From Undibacterium sp. (GTDB lineage Bacteria > Pseudomonadota > Gammaproteobacteria > Burkholderiales > Burkholderiaceae_D), in contig JANYFV010000352.1 in NCBI GenBank assembly GCA_025359635.1, positions 1 through 37,490 of the forward strand: a stretch of DNA of 37,490 bases, given 5' to 3'. The position numbers were made by a program, and so were the translations under genes. Below, piece by piece: positions 27,706 through 37,450 of the stretch. The notes beneath the pieces are model-generated. The model was not told where the DNA came from. It did no database searches and saw nothing but the letters and a program-made list of their open reading frames with translations. Numbering within the stretch: position 1 is the first letter of the stretch; each line of letters starts with the position of its first letter.

Positions 27706-29181
27706 TTAATTCATTGTAGGCTTGATGGATTGCAGAAAACGGGACAACATTGGCGAATCCGCGTAGGCCACATTGAAGCGAAACCAAACAGACTCAGGTT
27801 TTCTTAACATGAAGAAATCGCTAGGCGAAAGCAAAATGCCAGATTTCAGCGCGAGATCGGCGACCAGCTTGCCATTACACGTTTCACTCGGCTCGACTTG
27901 CCAGCCAGCACTGACAAACATACCGCCGCGCGGCCGGGCGACTGGCAGCATTCCTACATCTGCCAATTTTTCGATCGCCCGTTCGCGCCCCGCGTCGAGC
28001 TGAGTAATCAATTTTTCTACCATGCGGCGATACGGTCGTGCAGAGAGCGCGTGATACACCGCCCGCTCATTGATCTCCGAGGTGGTCAATCCCGCCAGCA
28101 TTTTGACGCGCGCGAGTTCGGGCAACAAGACATTTGAGGCGGAGATTGATCCTACCCGTAGCACTGGTGACAAGGTTTTTGAAAAACTGCCAACGCGGAT
28201 GACTCTGCGCAAGCCATCCATTGCCGCCAGAGAAGCTTCGCCACTCGCGGCCAATTCGCGATAAATGTCATCTTCCACCAGACAAAAATCAAATTGCTCG
28301 GCCAGGCCAAGCAGGCGATGCGCTTGCGCCAGACTCAGAGAAGTGCCGAGGGGATTTTGCAAAACCGTGTTGACGAACATCAGTTTAGGTTGTGTCGTGA
28401 CCAGTTGTTGTTGCATGAAATCCAGATCCAGACCGGCCTCGCCACGGGGAATACCAACCGGGCTGCAGCCGTGGTGCCGTATCAGCGACAAGAGATTACT
28501 GTATCCAGGGTCTTCGACAAACACGGTATCGCCAGGTTTGGTCAAGGTACGCAAAACCAGGTCAAAAGCATGGGTCGCGCCATGTGTCAGCAAAATCTGA
28601 TCCGCTTCAACCGCATACAATTTATCCGTTAAAGTCGCCGCCAGATGCTGGCGCAAACTAGGGAAACCTAGCGGATGACCATAACCACGCAGCCGGTTCG
28701 CCGGTATTTTCATTGCATGCCGTACCGCTTCCAGAATCGTCGCCTCGCCATACCACTCTGGCGGCAACCAGCCCGCACCAACTGGTAAGGCATCTGATAC
28801 ACCTGTATATAAATCGGGGGTAAGCGCATCGATCGCGGTAGGAGTCGCCTGAAAAACCAGCTTCTGCGACACCAGAGCGACTTCATTGCGTGCCACGGTG
28901 TACCCAGAACCGCGCCGTGAAGACAGCAAACCGCTGGTCACAAGATGGCCATATGCCTCCACAACTGTGAAGGTACTCACGCCATTACACTTGGCAAGTT
29001 GACGTACTGACGGCATTTTTGCGCCTATCCGCAACTCCCTGCGACTCACCATTAAACTGATCGCATCGACAATCTGCTCGACCAGACTAAATTGCTTGTT
29101 GCGCTCTAAATTTAGAATAGGCCAGGCAGATTCTGCTAAGCCAGGGCGTAGCTGTTCAGTTGCTTTAGCGATCTGCTTCAT
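27706..29181 (-). CDS. MocR-type (GntR HTH + aminotransferase) transcriptional regulator
   Basis: A 491-residue regulator, started at the ATG at 29181 (MKQIAKATEQL); the track begins at a GTG four codons earlier. The N-terminal winged helix-turn-helix of the GntR type spans about residues 25-95 (QIVDAISLMVSRRELRIGAKMPSVRQLAKCNGVSTFTVVEAYGHL, GLLSSRRGSGYTV). A fold-type I aminotransferase domain follows, with YGHPLGFPSLRQHLA, QILLTHGATHAFDLV, VEDPGYSNL and RVGSFSKTLSPVLRVG, which carries the PLP lysine. MocR proteins sense PLP-linked amines or amino acids and often control a divergent gene. Here the partner is the omega-aminotransferase starting 165 bases away, which suggests direct control. 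Confidence 0.9.
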   Translation of the reverse strand: MKQIAKATEQLRPGLAESAWPILNLERNKQFSLVEQIVDAISLMVSRRELRIGAKMPSVRQLAKCNGVSTFTVVEAYGHLVTSGLLSSRRGSGYTVARNEVALVSQKLVFQATPTAIDALTPDLYTGVSDALPVGAGWLPPEWYGEATILEAVRHAMKIPANRLRGYGHPLGFPSLRQHLAATLTDKLYAVEADQILLTHGATHAFDLVLRTLTKPGDTVFVEDPGYSNLLSLIRHHGCSPVGIPRGEAGLDLDFMQQQLVTTQPKLMFVNTVLQNPLGTSLSLAQAHRLLGLAEQFDFCLVEDDIYRELAASGEASLAAMDGLRRVIRVGSFSKTLSPVLRVGSISASNVLLPELARVKMLAGLTTSEINERAVYHALSARPYRRMVEKLITQLDAGRERAIEKLADVGMLPVARPRGGMFVSAGWQVEPSETCNGKLVADLALKSGILLSPSDFFMLRKPESVWFRFNVAYADSPMLSRFLQSIKPTMN

Positions 29182-29345
29182 GCGATTACCCACTTTCAGA
29201 GAATCTTTAAAACTGTTATGTTATCACCACCTGTACGGTTGTCGCGTTTTAGTCTTTGTGTATCTGTGCCATTGATCTGAGTCTATCTATGATGACTCCA
29301 TCAACTCAAAAAAATTAGCCTTGCATCACCATTAATGGAGAGACC
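29182..29345. promoter_or_regulatory. Divergent promoter region between the MocR regulator and the aminotransferase
   Basis: This 164-base gap holds both divergent start regions. GAGTC (29279-29283) and GACTC (29294-29298) form an inverted repeat with a 10-base spacer about 50 bases before the aminotransferase ATG, a possible operator. GGAGAG just before 29346 is the ribosome site of the aminotransferase. No -35/-10 pair could be assigned reliably. Confidence 0.45.
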
Positions 29346-30662
29346 ATGAACGAAAGCAAACCAGCATCCATGAACGCGTTTTGGATGCCATTTACCAATA
29401 ACCGCGATTTCAAGGAAAATCCGCGTTTGATGGTAGCGGCAGAAGGCATGTATTACCGCGATGTCGATGGTAATCAGGTTCTTGATGGCACAGCCGGTCT
29501 ATGGTGCGTACCTTGCGGCCACGCACAGCCAAAAATTGTTGGTGCCGTGCGCGAAATGATAGGTCAGCTCGATTTTGCCCCAACCTTCCAGATGGGTCAC
29601 CCCGCTGCCTTTGATCTGGCCGAAAAGCTCATCGCGTATACCAACAATAGATTTGCCCAAGTGTTTTACACCAACTCTGGTTCAGAAGCGGTCGATACCG
29701 CATTGAAGATGGCGCTGGCTTACCACAAGGCACGTGGCGAAGGATCACGCACTCGTTTGATCGGGCGTGAGCGTGGCTATCATGGAGTAGGCTTTGGCGG
29801 AATGTCGGTCGGTGGCATTGGTGGCAACCGCAAGAGTTTTGGTCCCTTGTTGGGTGGTGTTGATCATCTGCCACACACACATAATCTGGCGATGAATGCG
29901 TTTACCCGCGGCGAACCAGAACACGGCATGAACCTGGCCGATGAACTTGAGCGTATCGTCGCCCTGCACGATGCATCGACGATTGCTGCCGTCATCGTCG
30001 AGCCAGTCGCTGGTTCAACCGGCGTATTGATACCGCCAAAAGGATACTTGAAGCGCCTGCGCGAACTCTGCACCAAATACGGCATCTTGCTGATTTTTGA
30101 TGAAGTCATCACCGGCTTTGGCCGCCTGACTACGCCGTTTGCCAGTGATTATTTTGACGTTGAACCAGACATGATGACGACCGCAAAAGGATTGACCAAC
30201 GGCGTCATCCCTATGGGCGCGGTCTTTTCCAAACAGTTTATCTACGATACTTTCATGCAAGCCCCGGCCGGCATAGAACTGTTCCACGGCTACACCTATT
30301 CAGGACATCCAGTGGCCTGTGCAGCCGCACTTGCGACCCTGGAAGTATTTGAAGAACAGAAAATATTACAGCACGCCAAGAGCATACAAACCCATTGGGA
30401 AGATGCGGTTCATTCACTCAAGGGATTGCCGCACGTAATCGACCTGCGTAGCATAGGTGTGATTGCCGGCATAGAGTTGGAAAGCATTGCCGGCAAGCCC
30501 GGTGCACGCGCCTTCAACGCCTTCAAGCAAGCATTTGCCGATGGCATCTTGATACGTACCACCGGCGACATCATCGCGCTCTCGCCACCGCTGGTACTGG
30601 AGAAAAAACACATCGATGAGTTGTTCGGCAAACTCACTACCGTCTTAAAAAATTTAGCATAA
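29346..30662 (+). CDS. Omega-amino acid (beta-alanine):pyruvate aminotransferase
   Basis: A 438-residue class III aminotransferase (BauA/OapT-like). The N-terminal [20 protein letters not shown] is typical of beta-alanine:pyruvate transaminases. [16 protein letters not shown] binds PLP phosphate, [12 protein letters not shown] carries the PLP aspartate (Asp252), and [16 protein letters not shown] contains the Schiff-base Lys281. It would convert beta-alanine and pyruvate to malonate semialdehyde and alanine; related enzymes also accept putrescine or GABA. The next gene, 20 bases on, is the matching semialdehyde dehydrogenase, which favours the beta-alanine reading. GGAGAG precedes the ATG. 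Confidence 0.92.
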   Translation: MNESKPASMNAFWMPFTNNRDFKENPRLMVAAEGMYYRDVDGNQVLDGTAGLWCVPCGHAQPKIVGAVREMIGQLDFAPTFQMGHPAAFDLAEKLIAYTNNRFAQVFYTNSGSEAVDTALKMALAYHKARGEGSRTRLIGRERGYHGVGFGGMSVGGIGGNRKSFGPLLGGVDHLPHTHNLAMNAFTRGEPEHGMNLADELERIVALHDASTIAAVIVEPVAGSTGVLIPPKGYLKRLRELCTKYGILLIFDEVITGFGRLTTPFASDYFDVEPDMMTTAKGLTNGVIPMGAVFSKQFIYDTFMQAPAGIELFHGYTYSGHPVACAAALATLEVFEEQKILQHAKSIQTHWEDAVHSLKGLPHVIDLRSIGVIAGIELESIAGKPGARAFNAFKQAFADGILIRTTGDIIALSPPLVLEKKHIDELFGKLTTVLKNLA

Positions 30663-30682
30663 AAATTACTCAAGAAAATCAT

Positions 30683-32185
30683 ATGAACGCACTGAACACC
30701 ATCACCCATTACGTCAATGGCGAACACATAGACACGCAAAGTGGCCGTTATGCCGAGGTCTACAATCCAGCTTTAGGTGAACCAATTGCACGCGTCGCAC
30801 TCGGCACCGCGGAAGACGTCAACACTGCCGTAGCAGCTGCCTCCGCCGCGTTTCCGGCATGGTCGGCAACACCACCGTTGACACGTGCGCGCGTACTGTT
30901 TAAATATCTGCAACTGTGCCAGCAACACACCGATGAATTCGCCGCCATGATCACGCGTGAACATGGCAAGACCTTCGCCGATGCGCAAGGTGAAGTCGCG
31001 CGCGGTATCGAGATGGTGGAATTTGCCGTCGGCATTCCGCAATTACTCAAAGGCGAATTCACCGATCAGATCGCACGTGGTATCGATGCCTGGTCTATGC
31101 GTCAGGCACTTGGCGTGGTCGCGGGCATTACTCCGTTTAACTTCCCGGTGATGGTGCCGATGTGGATGTTCCCGGTCGCTATCGCTTGTGGCAATTGTTT
31201 TATTTTAAAACCATCTGAACGCGATCCATCCGCTTCAATGCTGCATGCAAAATTATTGACTGAAGCTGGCTTGCCAAAAGGTGTGTTTAACGTGATTCAG
31301 GGCGACAAGCTTACGGTAGATGCCCTGCTTGACCATGCAGATGTACAAGCCATCAGCTTCGTCGGCTCTACTCCAATCGCAGAATACATCTATGCACGCG
31401 GCTGCGCCAAAGGCAAGCGGGTACAAGCCCTGGGCGGTGCCAAAAACCATATGGTCGTGATGCCAGACGCTGATATGGAAATGACGGTCGATGCCTTAAT
31501 CGGCGCTGCCTACGGTTCTGCCGGTGAACGTTGCATGGCGATCTCTGTGGTGGTCGCGGTCGGTGACGCCGGAGACAAAATCATCAAGGCTTTGGCCGAG
31601 CGCACCAGTGCCTTGAAGATACGCGACGGCATGGCGGCAGATGCCGAAATGGGCCCAGTGGTGTCGGCACAAGCCAAACAACGTATAGAAAAACTGATCA
31701 CTGAAGGCGAACAACAAGGCGCAACTTTAGTAGTAGATGGACGCAACTGCAAAGTAGCTGGACGCGAGAACGGCTTCTTTGTCGGCGGCACACTGTTTGA
31801 CCATGTCACAGCGGACATGAGCATCTATACAGAAGAAATATTTGGCCCAGTACTATGCGTCATGCGCGCACCGGATATCACTTCCGCAATCAACACCATC
31901 AACGCCAACGAATACGGCAATGGCGTTGCTATCTACACCCGCGACGGCGGCGTCGCACGCGAATTTGTGCGTCAGATACAGATCGGCATGGTCGGCGTTA
32001 ACGTACCGTTGCCGGTACCGATGGCCTTCAATAGTTTTGGCGGTTGGAAGCGCAGCATGTTTGGCGATCATCACGCGTATGGCCCGGAAGGTGTGCGCTT
32101 TTATACGCGCCATAAAGCAGTCATGCAACGCTGGCCTAACACGGCTAGTGCCGGTGTCGAGTTCGCCTTCCCACAGATGAAATAG
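30683..32185 (+). CDS. mmsA: CoA-acylating (methyl)malonate-semialdehyde dehydrogenase
   Basis: A 500-residue aldehyde dehydrogenase of the MmsA group. [23 protein letters not shown] and [11 protein letters not shown] are nucleotide-binding segments, the glycine-rich [14 protein letters not shown] follows, and the catalytic Cys284 lies in [13 protein letters not shown]. The GERCMA motif and PFNFPVMVP sequence are characteristic of the CoA-dependent enzymes. With the upstream aminotransferase it forms a BauA-BauC-like pair that turns beta-alanine into acetyl-CoA via malonate semialdehyde. It starts 20 bases after the aminotransferase stop, so it is in the same operon. Confidence 0.93.
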   Translation: MNALNTITHYVNGEHIDTQSGRYAEVYNPALGEPIARVALGTAEDVNTAVAAASAAFPAWSATPPLTRARVLFKYLQLCQQHTDEFAAMITREHGKTFADAQGEVARGIEMVEFAVGIPQLLKGEFTDQIARGIDAWSMRQALGVVAGITPFNFPVMVPMWMFPVAIACGNCFILKPSERDPSASMLHAKLLTEAGLPKGVFNVIQGDKLTVDALLDHADVQAISFVGSTPIAEYIYARGCAKGKRVQALGGAKNHMVVMPDADMEMTVDALIGAAYGSAGERCMAISVVVAVGDAGDKIIKALAERTSALKIRDGMAADAEMGPVVSAQAKQRIEKLITEGEQQGATLVVDGRNCKVAGRENGFFVGGTLFDHVTADMSIYTEEIFGPVLCVMRAPDITSAINTINANEYGNGVAIYTRDGGVAREFVRQIQIGMVGVNVPLPVPMAFNSFGGWKRSMFGDHHAYGPEGVRFYTRHKAVMQRWPNTASAGVEFAFPQMK

Positions 32186-32198
32186 ACGCGTATTTTTC

Positions 32199-32549
32199 AT
32201 GAAAAAAATACTTAAATTTGACGCCAGCGATGCGCCTGCTGAAGAGTATTTTCTGGCTGCAGAAAAACTCATCAGCGGCAATCCGCAGCAAACCATCTGG
32301 CAGCATTACACCGACCCTAGCGCAAAATTTCTAACCGGTATCTGGCAAAGCGAAGTGGGTAAATGGCGCATCAATTACACTGAAGAAGAATATTGTCAGA
32401 TACTTCAAGGCTCAAGCATACTCACTGATGAACTTGGTAATGCAGTCACCGTTTCTAGTGGCGAAAATTTTGTCATACCACGGGGTTTTAACGGCACTTG
32501 GGAAGTGGTGCAGAAAACACGGAAAATTTATGTGATCTATGAGGCTTGA
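32199..32549 (+). CDS. Small cupin-domain protein
   Basis: A 116-residue single-domain cupin of the cupin_3 (DUF861) type. WQSEVGKWRINYTEEEYCQILQGSSILTDELGNAVTVSSGENFVIPRGFNGTWEV shows the E(x)E...G...G pattern with the typical PRGFxGTWEV end. Small cupins of this kind are often annotated as ureidoglycine aminohydrolase-like or of unknown function. It starts 13 bases after mmsA, so it is likely part of the beta-alanine operon, perhaps as a small-molecule-binding accessory. No enzymatic role can be assigned. Confidence 0.85.
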   Translation: MKKILKFDASDAPAEEYFLAAEKLISGNPQQTIWQHYTDPSAKFLTGIWQSEVGKWRINYTEEEYCQILQGSSILTDELGNAVTVSSGENFVIPRGFNGTWEVVQKTRKIYVIYEA

Positions 32550-32558
32550 GAATATTTG

Positions 32559-33692
32559 ATGAATCTCCTTCGGCATGCATGTTCACTTGTATTTTCCATG
32601 TCTTCCCTGATGGCACTCGCCTCTGAAATTGGTGTCAGCGATAAGAAAATTTTATTGGCACAATCTGCAGTATTTAGCGGTGACTCAGCAGAACTCGGGC
32701 TCCGCGCAAACCTTGGAGCGCGGGTATTTTTCGATGCTTTAAATGCCCGTGGCGGAATCGCAGGTCGCAAGATAGAATTGATCAAAGACGACGATAATTT
32801 CGAACCGTCAAACGCGGCTGAAAATACGACAGGTTTCATTGAAGGAGACAAAGTATTTGCGCTCTTCGGCTACATCGGCACTACTACCAGCAACGCAGCT
32901 TTGCCAATTCTAGTCAAAGCGAAAGTGCCGTTTTTTGCACCTTTTTCTGGGGCACAAACACTTCGTGAACCCAGCAATCGCTATGTATTCAATATTCGCG
33001 CCAGTCTGTTTGACGAGACTCACTATATGGTTGAGCAACTGGCGATTATGGGAATGAAACGTATCGCCGTATTTTACCAAAATGACGCTGATGGAAAATC
33101 TGGTTTAGACGCTGTAGTGCTGAGCGCAAAGAAAGCCGGGTTGGCTGTTGTTGAAAGCATCTCAGTCGAACGCAATGCCATGGGTGTGGCCGGTGCCGGT
33201 TCAAAATTATTGGCAAAAAATCCCGACGCAATCATCCAGCTTTGTACCTACTTACCTAGTGCAACATTAATTAAAGAAATGCGTAAGCTCGGCTATTTGG
33301 GGCAGTTCTATAATACCTCGATGGTCGGCAGCGGCGCACTTGCGGAAGACTTGGGCAAGGAAGGGGTTGGCGTCACCATTTCGCAAGTCGTTCCCCTGCC
33401 TTGGAAATCGCAATTTGCGATAGTCAATGAATACCAAAAAGCAATGCAAAAAGCAGGGCATAAGGATTTCGACTTCACTAGTCTTGAAGCCTATATCGCA
33501 GCCAAAGTATTTTCTGAAATAGCAGCCAAGGTCGGCAGTGATCTAACCCGAGAGCGATTTATCAAAGTCGCGGAATCAATGGGGCTTATCGACCTTGGCG
33601 GCTACACGGTCAACTTTAGCGCCAGCAACCATCAAGGTTCAAATTTTGTAGATATGGTAGTCATTGGAAAAAATGGAAGTTTTTTACATTAA
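32559..33692 (+). CDS. Periplasmic substrate-binding protein, branched-chain amino acid (LivJ) type
   Basis: A 377-residue type I periplasmic binding protein (Peripla_BP_6). I start it at the ATG at 32559; the track uses an adjacent in-frame TTG. A signal peptide (LLRHACSLVFSMSSLMALAS) precedes the mature protein, with SAVFSGDSAELGLRANLGARVFFDALNARGGIAGRKIELIKDDD as the characteristic opening, then ALFGYIGTTTSNAALPIL and VFYQNDADGKSGLDAV. No LivHMGF permease or ATPase genes are adjacent, so it either works with a distant transporter or serves a sensor. It follows the cupin gene by 9 bases and ends 7 bases from the convergent PuuB-like gene. Confidence 0.9.
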   Translation: MNLLRHACSLVFSMSSLMALASEIGVSDKKILLAQSAVFSGDSAELGLRANLGARVFFDALNARGGIAGRKIELIKDDDNFEPSNAAENTTGFIEGDKVFALFGYIGTTTSNAALPILVKAKVPFFAPFSGAQTLREPSNRYVFNIRASLFDETHYMVEQLAIMGMKRIAVFYQNDADGKSGLDAVVLSAKKAGLAVVESISVERNAMGVAGAGSKLLAKNPDAIIQLCTYLPSATLIKEMRKLGYLGQFYNTSMVGSGALAEDLGKEGVGVTISQVVPLPWKSQFAIVNEYQKAMQKAGHKDFDFTSLEAYIAAKVFSEIAAKVGSDLTRERFIKVAESMGLIDLGGYTVNFSASNHQGSNFVDMVVIGKNGSFLH

Positions 33693-33699
33693 ACCTCGA

Positions 33700-34989
33700 T
33701 TAAAAATAATCACGCAAGCGATAGTAAGACATCCCTACAGCTTGAAACAAAGCACCCAAGGTTTCTCCACCAGGGAAAGCGGGATTCTTTAGCGCCGTAA
33801 ATAACTTAAGATGTGTCTCATCGCCATTGATTGCCTCGGCCAACACCCGCCCTGCCACGCAAGTGGGAACAATGCCATGACCAGAAAATCCTTGTGCCCA
33901 ATACACATTATCCAGCCGGCCAAAATCAGGCGTGCGCGGCATGGTAATGTCAATATGTCCGCCCCAGGTAAACGCGATCTTGGTCTTCGCTAACTGCGGA
34001 AAAACTTTCAACATATCTTGCCGCAGGCCTTCAGTCAGATTATTCGGTGTACGCCCGGTGTAAGAACATTTACCGCCGAACAGTAAGCGATGGTCTTTAG
34101 TCAAACGAAAATAATCGAGTACAAATTGATTGTCTGAAACAGCGTAACCGCTGGGCAAGAGTTGGCGCGCTGCCGTCTCACTTAGCGGTTCGGTGGCAAT
34201 CATGTAAGTTCCAACTGGCAGAATCTTCCCTTGTATGCGGCGATCAAGTTGATCGATATAGGCATTACAGGCAAGCACCAATTTATTGGCACGGATCTGG
34301 CCTTGCGCCGTCTGCACCGTAACGCCATCGATATCTGCCTGGTAGCCCAGCGCCTTGGTGTTGTCGAATATCTTGACGCCTAGTTGCTCTGCCGCTCGCG
34401 CCAAACCTAGCGCATACTTGAGCGGATGCAAATGACCACCTTGCGGATCGAGCAACGCGGCTTGATAGCGGTCTGAATCGATGTGCTGTGGCAGATCACT
34501 TTTTGGGATGAATTGCAGTTGATCATAGCCCCACTTGTGTGCCGCTTCGTGCTGCCAGTCCGTGAGTATCTTCACCCTGCGTTGCTGCACTGCTGTCCAG
34601 AGATGGCCCTCAGTTAAATCACAGGCGATCTGGTGCCGTGCAATGCGCCGGCGAATTTCGCTCGCGGCATCTTGCACCAGTTGCCACACCTGCCTGGCAC
34701 CGTCTTGCCCGAGTGCTGCCTCGAAGGGTGGCATGTCGCAAGAAAAACCGGGAATAATTTGCCCACCATTGCGGCCAGACGCGCCCCAGCCAACCCGGCT
34801 AGCTTCGATGATCATAACCGATTTACCCGCTTCGGCAAGATTTAAGGCGGTATATAAACCGGTATATCCCGCACCGATGATAACAACATCGACCTGCAGA
34901 TTTTCTTCTAAAGAGGCGCGCGATATCTGCTCATCACGGCAACTGGCGGCGTAATAACTATCGATATAGTCTGAGCTGGATTCGAACAT
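33700..34989 (-). CDS. puuB: FAD-dependent amine oxidase, gamma-glutamylputrescine oxidase-like (PuuB)
   Basis: A 429-residue DAO/DadA-family flavoprotein. The Rossmann motif VVIIGAGYTGLYTALNLAEAGK lies at about residues 35-57, followed by VGWGASGRNGGQIIPGFS, typical of the PuuB/OrdL group. A late GFSGHGIVPTCVAGRVLAEAI is the C-terminal FAD contact. PuuB oxidises gamma-glutamylputrescine to the aldehyde in the Puu pathway. The upstream agmatinase-type gene (9-base gap) and the nearby PuuA-like gene support this role. The family is broad, and other amine or amino-acid substrates remain possible. Confidence 0.85.
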   Translation of the reverse strand: MFESSSDYIDSYYAASCRDEQISRASLEENLQVDVVIIGAGYTGLYTALNLAEAGKSVMIIEASRVGWGASGRNGGQIIPGFSCDMPPFEAALGQDGARQVWQLVQDAASEIRRRIARHQIACDLTEGHLWTAVQQRRVKILTDWQHEAAHKWGYDQLQFIPKSDLPQHIDSDRYQAALLDPQGGHLHPLKYALGLARAAEQLGVKIFDNTKALGYQADIDGVTVQTAQGQIRANKLVLACNAYIDQLDRRIQGKILPVGTYMIATEPLSETAARQLLPSGYAVSDNQFVLDYFRLTKDHRLLFGGKCSYTGRTPNNLTEGLRQDMLKVFPQLAKTKIAFTWGGHIDITMPRTPDFGRLDNVYWAQGFSGHGIVPTCVAGRVLAEAINGDETHLKLFTALKNPAFPGGETLGALFQAVGMSYYRLRDYF

Positions 34990-34998
34990 GGCTCGAAT

Positions 34999-35937
34999 CT
35001 ATGCCAAACGTTTTTTGATCTGTCCACATAAATACGTCCAGACAAAAATCGACGCAGCGTTGCTGGTGAGCTCTGCATGATCATACGGCGGCGAAACTTC
35101 GACACAATCCATCCCACACCAGTTGAGATCGACCAGTTCTTCGATGATGGACAGGACTTGCGCAGAAGTCATCCCGCCCGGCTCTGGAGTGCCGGTACCG
35201 GGTGCAAATGCCGGATCAAGGCAATCGATATCGAGCGTTAAATACACTGGCGGATTACCTGCGTGTGCCATGCGCGCGCGGATTTCTTCCAACACTGGCG
35301 CGAGTTGCAATGGGCTTTCAAGTCCGCGTAATTCACGTGCTGTAAACACCCGACCTCCAACTGTATTCACATACTCGCGTGCTTCGCGCTCACCCGATGA
35401 GCGTATCCCGATTTGCATAGACGCTTCTGGAATTAATAAGCCTTCTTGCATCGCTTCATAGACCCAGGTGCCATGACCTGATGGCTCACTGAAATGATTG
35501 GTCCAGGTATCGCAATGCGCATCAAAATGCACCATCGCCACTGGGCCACCATTGACTTTATTCAACGCGCGTAATAACGGTAGTGTCACTGAATGATCAC
35601 CACCCAGCCAAACCATATGATGCGCCGCGAACAGTTCCATGGCTTGCGGCATCAATGCAGCGCGCATCGCCTCCAAACCTGTATTCGGCATCGGTAAATC
35701 ACCGGCGTCACACAGATGCCCAAATGGGCTGGTATCAAAATGAGGATGCGTTGCATCGCATAACATTTGCGATGCCAGACGGATTGCCTGCGGCCCAAAG
35801 CGCGCACCTGGTCGATTCGTGACAGCGCCATCAAATGTTAAACCCGCCAACGCGAATGGCATGTCGGGCGCATCCTCACGCCGTGGTCCGTTTAAGTATG
35901 TACCGCTGGAACGATAAGCGAATTCATGATTGGCCAT
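34999..35937 (-). CDS. speB: Agmatinase-type ureohydrolase
   Basis: A 312-residue Mn-dependent ureohydrolase, started at the second ATG (35937) because CAGGA lies about eight bases before it and is too close to the first. Metal-binding motifs are all present: GGDHSVTLPLL, HFDAHCDTW and LTLDIDCLDPAFAPGTGTPEPGG. Agmatinase splits agmatine into putrescine and urea. Guanidinobutyrase or a related guanidino hydrolase is an alternative, because the families share these motifs. Its place between a PuuB-like oxidase and a PuuA-like ligase favours agmatine to putrescine feeding the Puu pathway. Confidence 0.87.
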   Translation of the reverse strand: MANHEFAYRSSGTYLNGPRREDAPDMPFALAGLTFDGAVTNRPGARFGPQAIRLASQMLCDATHPHFDTSPFGHLCDAGDLPMPNTGLEAMRAALMPQAMELFAAHHMVWLGGDHSVTLPLLRALNKVNGGPVAMVHFDAHCDTWTNHFSEPSGHGTWVYEAMQEGLLIPEASMQIGIRSSGEREAREYVNTVGGRVFTARELRGLESPLQLAPVLEEIRARMAHAGNPPVYLTLDIDCLDPAFAPGTGTPEPGGMTSAQVLSIIEELVDLNWCGMDCVEVSPPYDHAELTSNAASIFVWTYLCGQIKKRLA

Positions 35938-36042
35938 GATGTGCATCCTGAGAGTTGAAATATTGCCGGGCTTTCAGTGTTTCGGCTTAACTGTCTTACC
36001 TATTTTTTATCGCTTATTATCTGAGGTCAACTCAGTTAATGA

Positions 36043-37377
36043 TTATGTTTGCGGTGCCAGAAAACGCCTCTCCCAGGCGCCGATTTCATACAAGTAACTC
36101 TTATACTCAAGCTGTTTTACAGCAGTAAATGCAGTGATAAACCGCTCACCCAGTAATTTTTTTGCAGACACGCTATTACTCATTTGTTCGTGTGCCGCCA
36201 TGAAAGTCGGCGCCAGATCGTGACTACAATCGTAAGCGCTTCCTGCTACTGCGTCACTTGGCTGTAACTTCTCTTCTATACCAGCGAGGCCAGCAGCAAG
36301 CGAGGCGGCAATGGCCAGATACGGATTTGCATCGGCACCTGCAATACGGTTTTCTACCCTTCGCGCGACAGCTCCACTTAGCGGAATGCGTAAACCGGCA
36401 GTGCGGTTATCCATACCCCATTGCAAATTGATCGGTGCCTGGCTGCCAGGAATAAAGCGACGGAACGAGTTCACTGACGGGGCAAAAATTAACATCAAAT
36501 CCGGCAAATAAGCTTGCAAGCCACCGATGAAATGGTGAAAGCGCGCGCTATTGCTGCCGTCTTCATCGCAAAAAATATTCTTACCACTGGAGTCCACCAC
36601 ACTTTGGTGCAAGTGCATGGAGCTGCCTGGCTGACCGGCAATCGGTTTGGCCATGAAGACGGCATTCATACCATGTTTGATGGCGATTTCTTTGGCTGCA
36701 TACTTAAATAAAAACGCCTGATCGGCCAACGCCAATGGATCTCCGTGCACCAGATTAATTTCATATTGAGAAAGCCCGACTTCATGTATCCAGGTATCGC
36801 CACGAATGCCCAAGGCATCGATAGCTGAATTAAATTCATCCCAAAATGGCGCAAGCTCGTTCAGCATATTCAGGCTAAACGCCGACTGGCCATTTTCCGC
36901 CCTGCCATTTTTTGCTGTTGGTGCGACAAAAGGCAACTCTGGATTCGTATTTGGTGCAATAAGATAAAACTCGATCTCGGGCGCAACGACTGGCGTCAAA
37001 CCAAGCGCCGAATAACGTGCCAATACATTTTTCAAAATTGATCGCGGAGCAAACTGGCAATATGATCCATCAAGCTCAACACAATCGTGAATAGCAAACG
37101 CGCGTGGCACGCTACTCCAAGGTATCATTTTAAGAGTGCTGTAATCTGGCACCAAACGAATATCCGGATCAGCATCGGGGAAAATGGGGTGATACGAATA
37201 ATCACCAGTAATCGCCTGCATAGGAATCGCCTGCGCGATGCGCAACTCATCACCTTTAGCAAAACTACGCGCGGGCATCAGCTTACCGCGTGGGTAGCCC
37301 GAGACATCCGGAAAAATGCATTCGACGTCGCGCACAGGATGTTGCTGGAAAAAATTTTGAAGTTCGGTTTGAATCAT
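36043..37377 (-). CDS. puuA: Gamma-glutamylputrescine synthetase-like glutamine synthetase (PuuA)
   Basis: A 444-residue member of the glutamine synthetase superfamily in the gamma-glutamylpolyamine synthetase branch. The N-terminal VECIFPDVSGYPRGKLMPA and the ATP-grasp-like core VAPEIEFYLIAPN, MAKPIAGQPGSSMHLHQS and NRTAGLRIPLSG are diagnostic; the Glu and His metal ligands are in place. PuuA joins glutamate to putrescine using ATP, protecting the amine during degradation. It lacks the adenylylation-site region that would mark a housekeeping GlnA. It is the first gene of a minus-strand set with speB (about 100-base gap) and puuB. Confidence 0.9.
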   Translation of the reverse strand: MIQTELQNFFQQHPVRDVECIFPDVSGYPRGKLMPARSFAKGDELRIAQAIPMQAITGDYSYHPIFPDADPDIRLVPDYSTLKMIPWSSVPRAFAIHDCVELDGSYCQFAPRSILKNVLARYSALGLTPVVAPEIEFYLIAPNTNPELPFVAPTAKNGRAENGQSAFSLNMLNELAPFWDEFNSAIDALGIRGDTWIHEVGLSQYEINLVHGDPLALADQAFLFKYAAKEIAIKHGMNAVFMAKPIAGQPGSSMHLHQSVVDSSGKNIFCDEDGSNSARFHHFIGGLQAYLPDLMLIFAPSVNSFRRFIPGSQAPINLQWGMDNRTAGLRIPLSGAVARRVENRIAGADANPYLAIAASLAAGLAGIEEKLQPSDAVAGSAYDCSHDLAPTFMAAHEQMSNSVSAKKLLGERFITAFTAVKQLEYKSYLYEIGAWERRFLAPQT

Positions 37378-37450
37378 GGTATTTAATTTCTAGTAATCTT
37401 TAAGAAAGCGTACATTTCATTACATCACGTTACGGCGCTGCACTTTAGCC

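Noticed and set aside
34535-34954. 139-residue plus-strand ORF
   Set aside because: Shadow of the PuuB-like gene; Cys/Ser-rich translation without family features.
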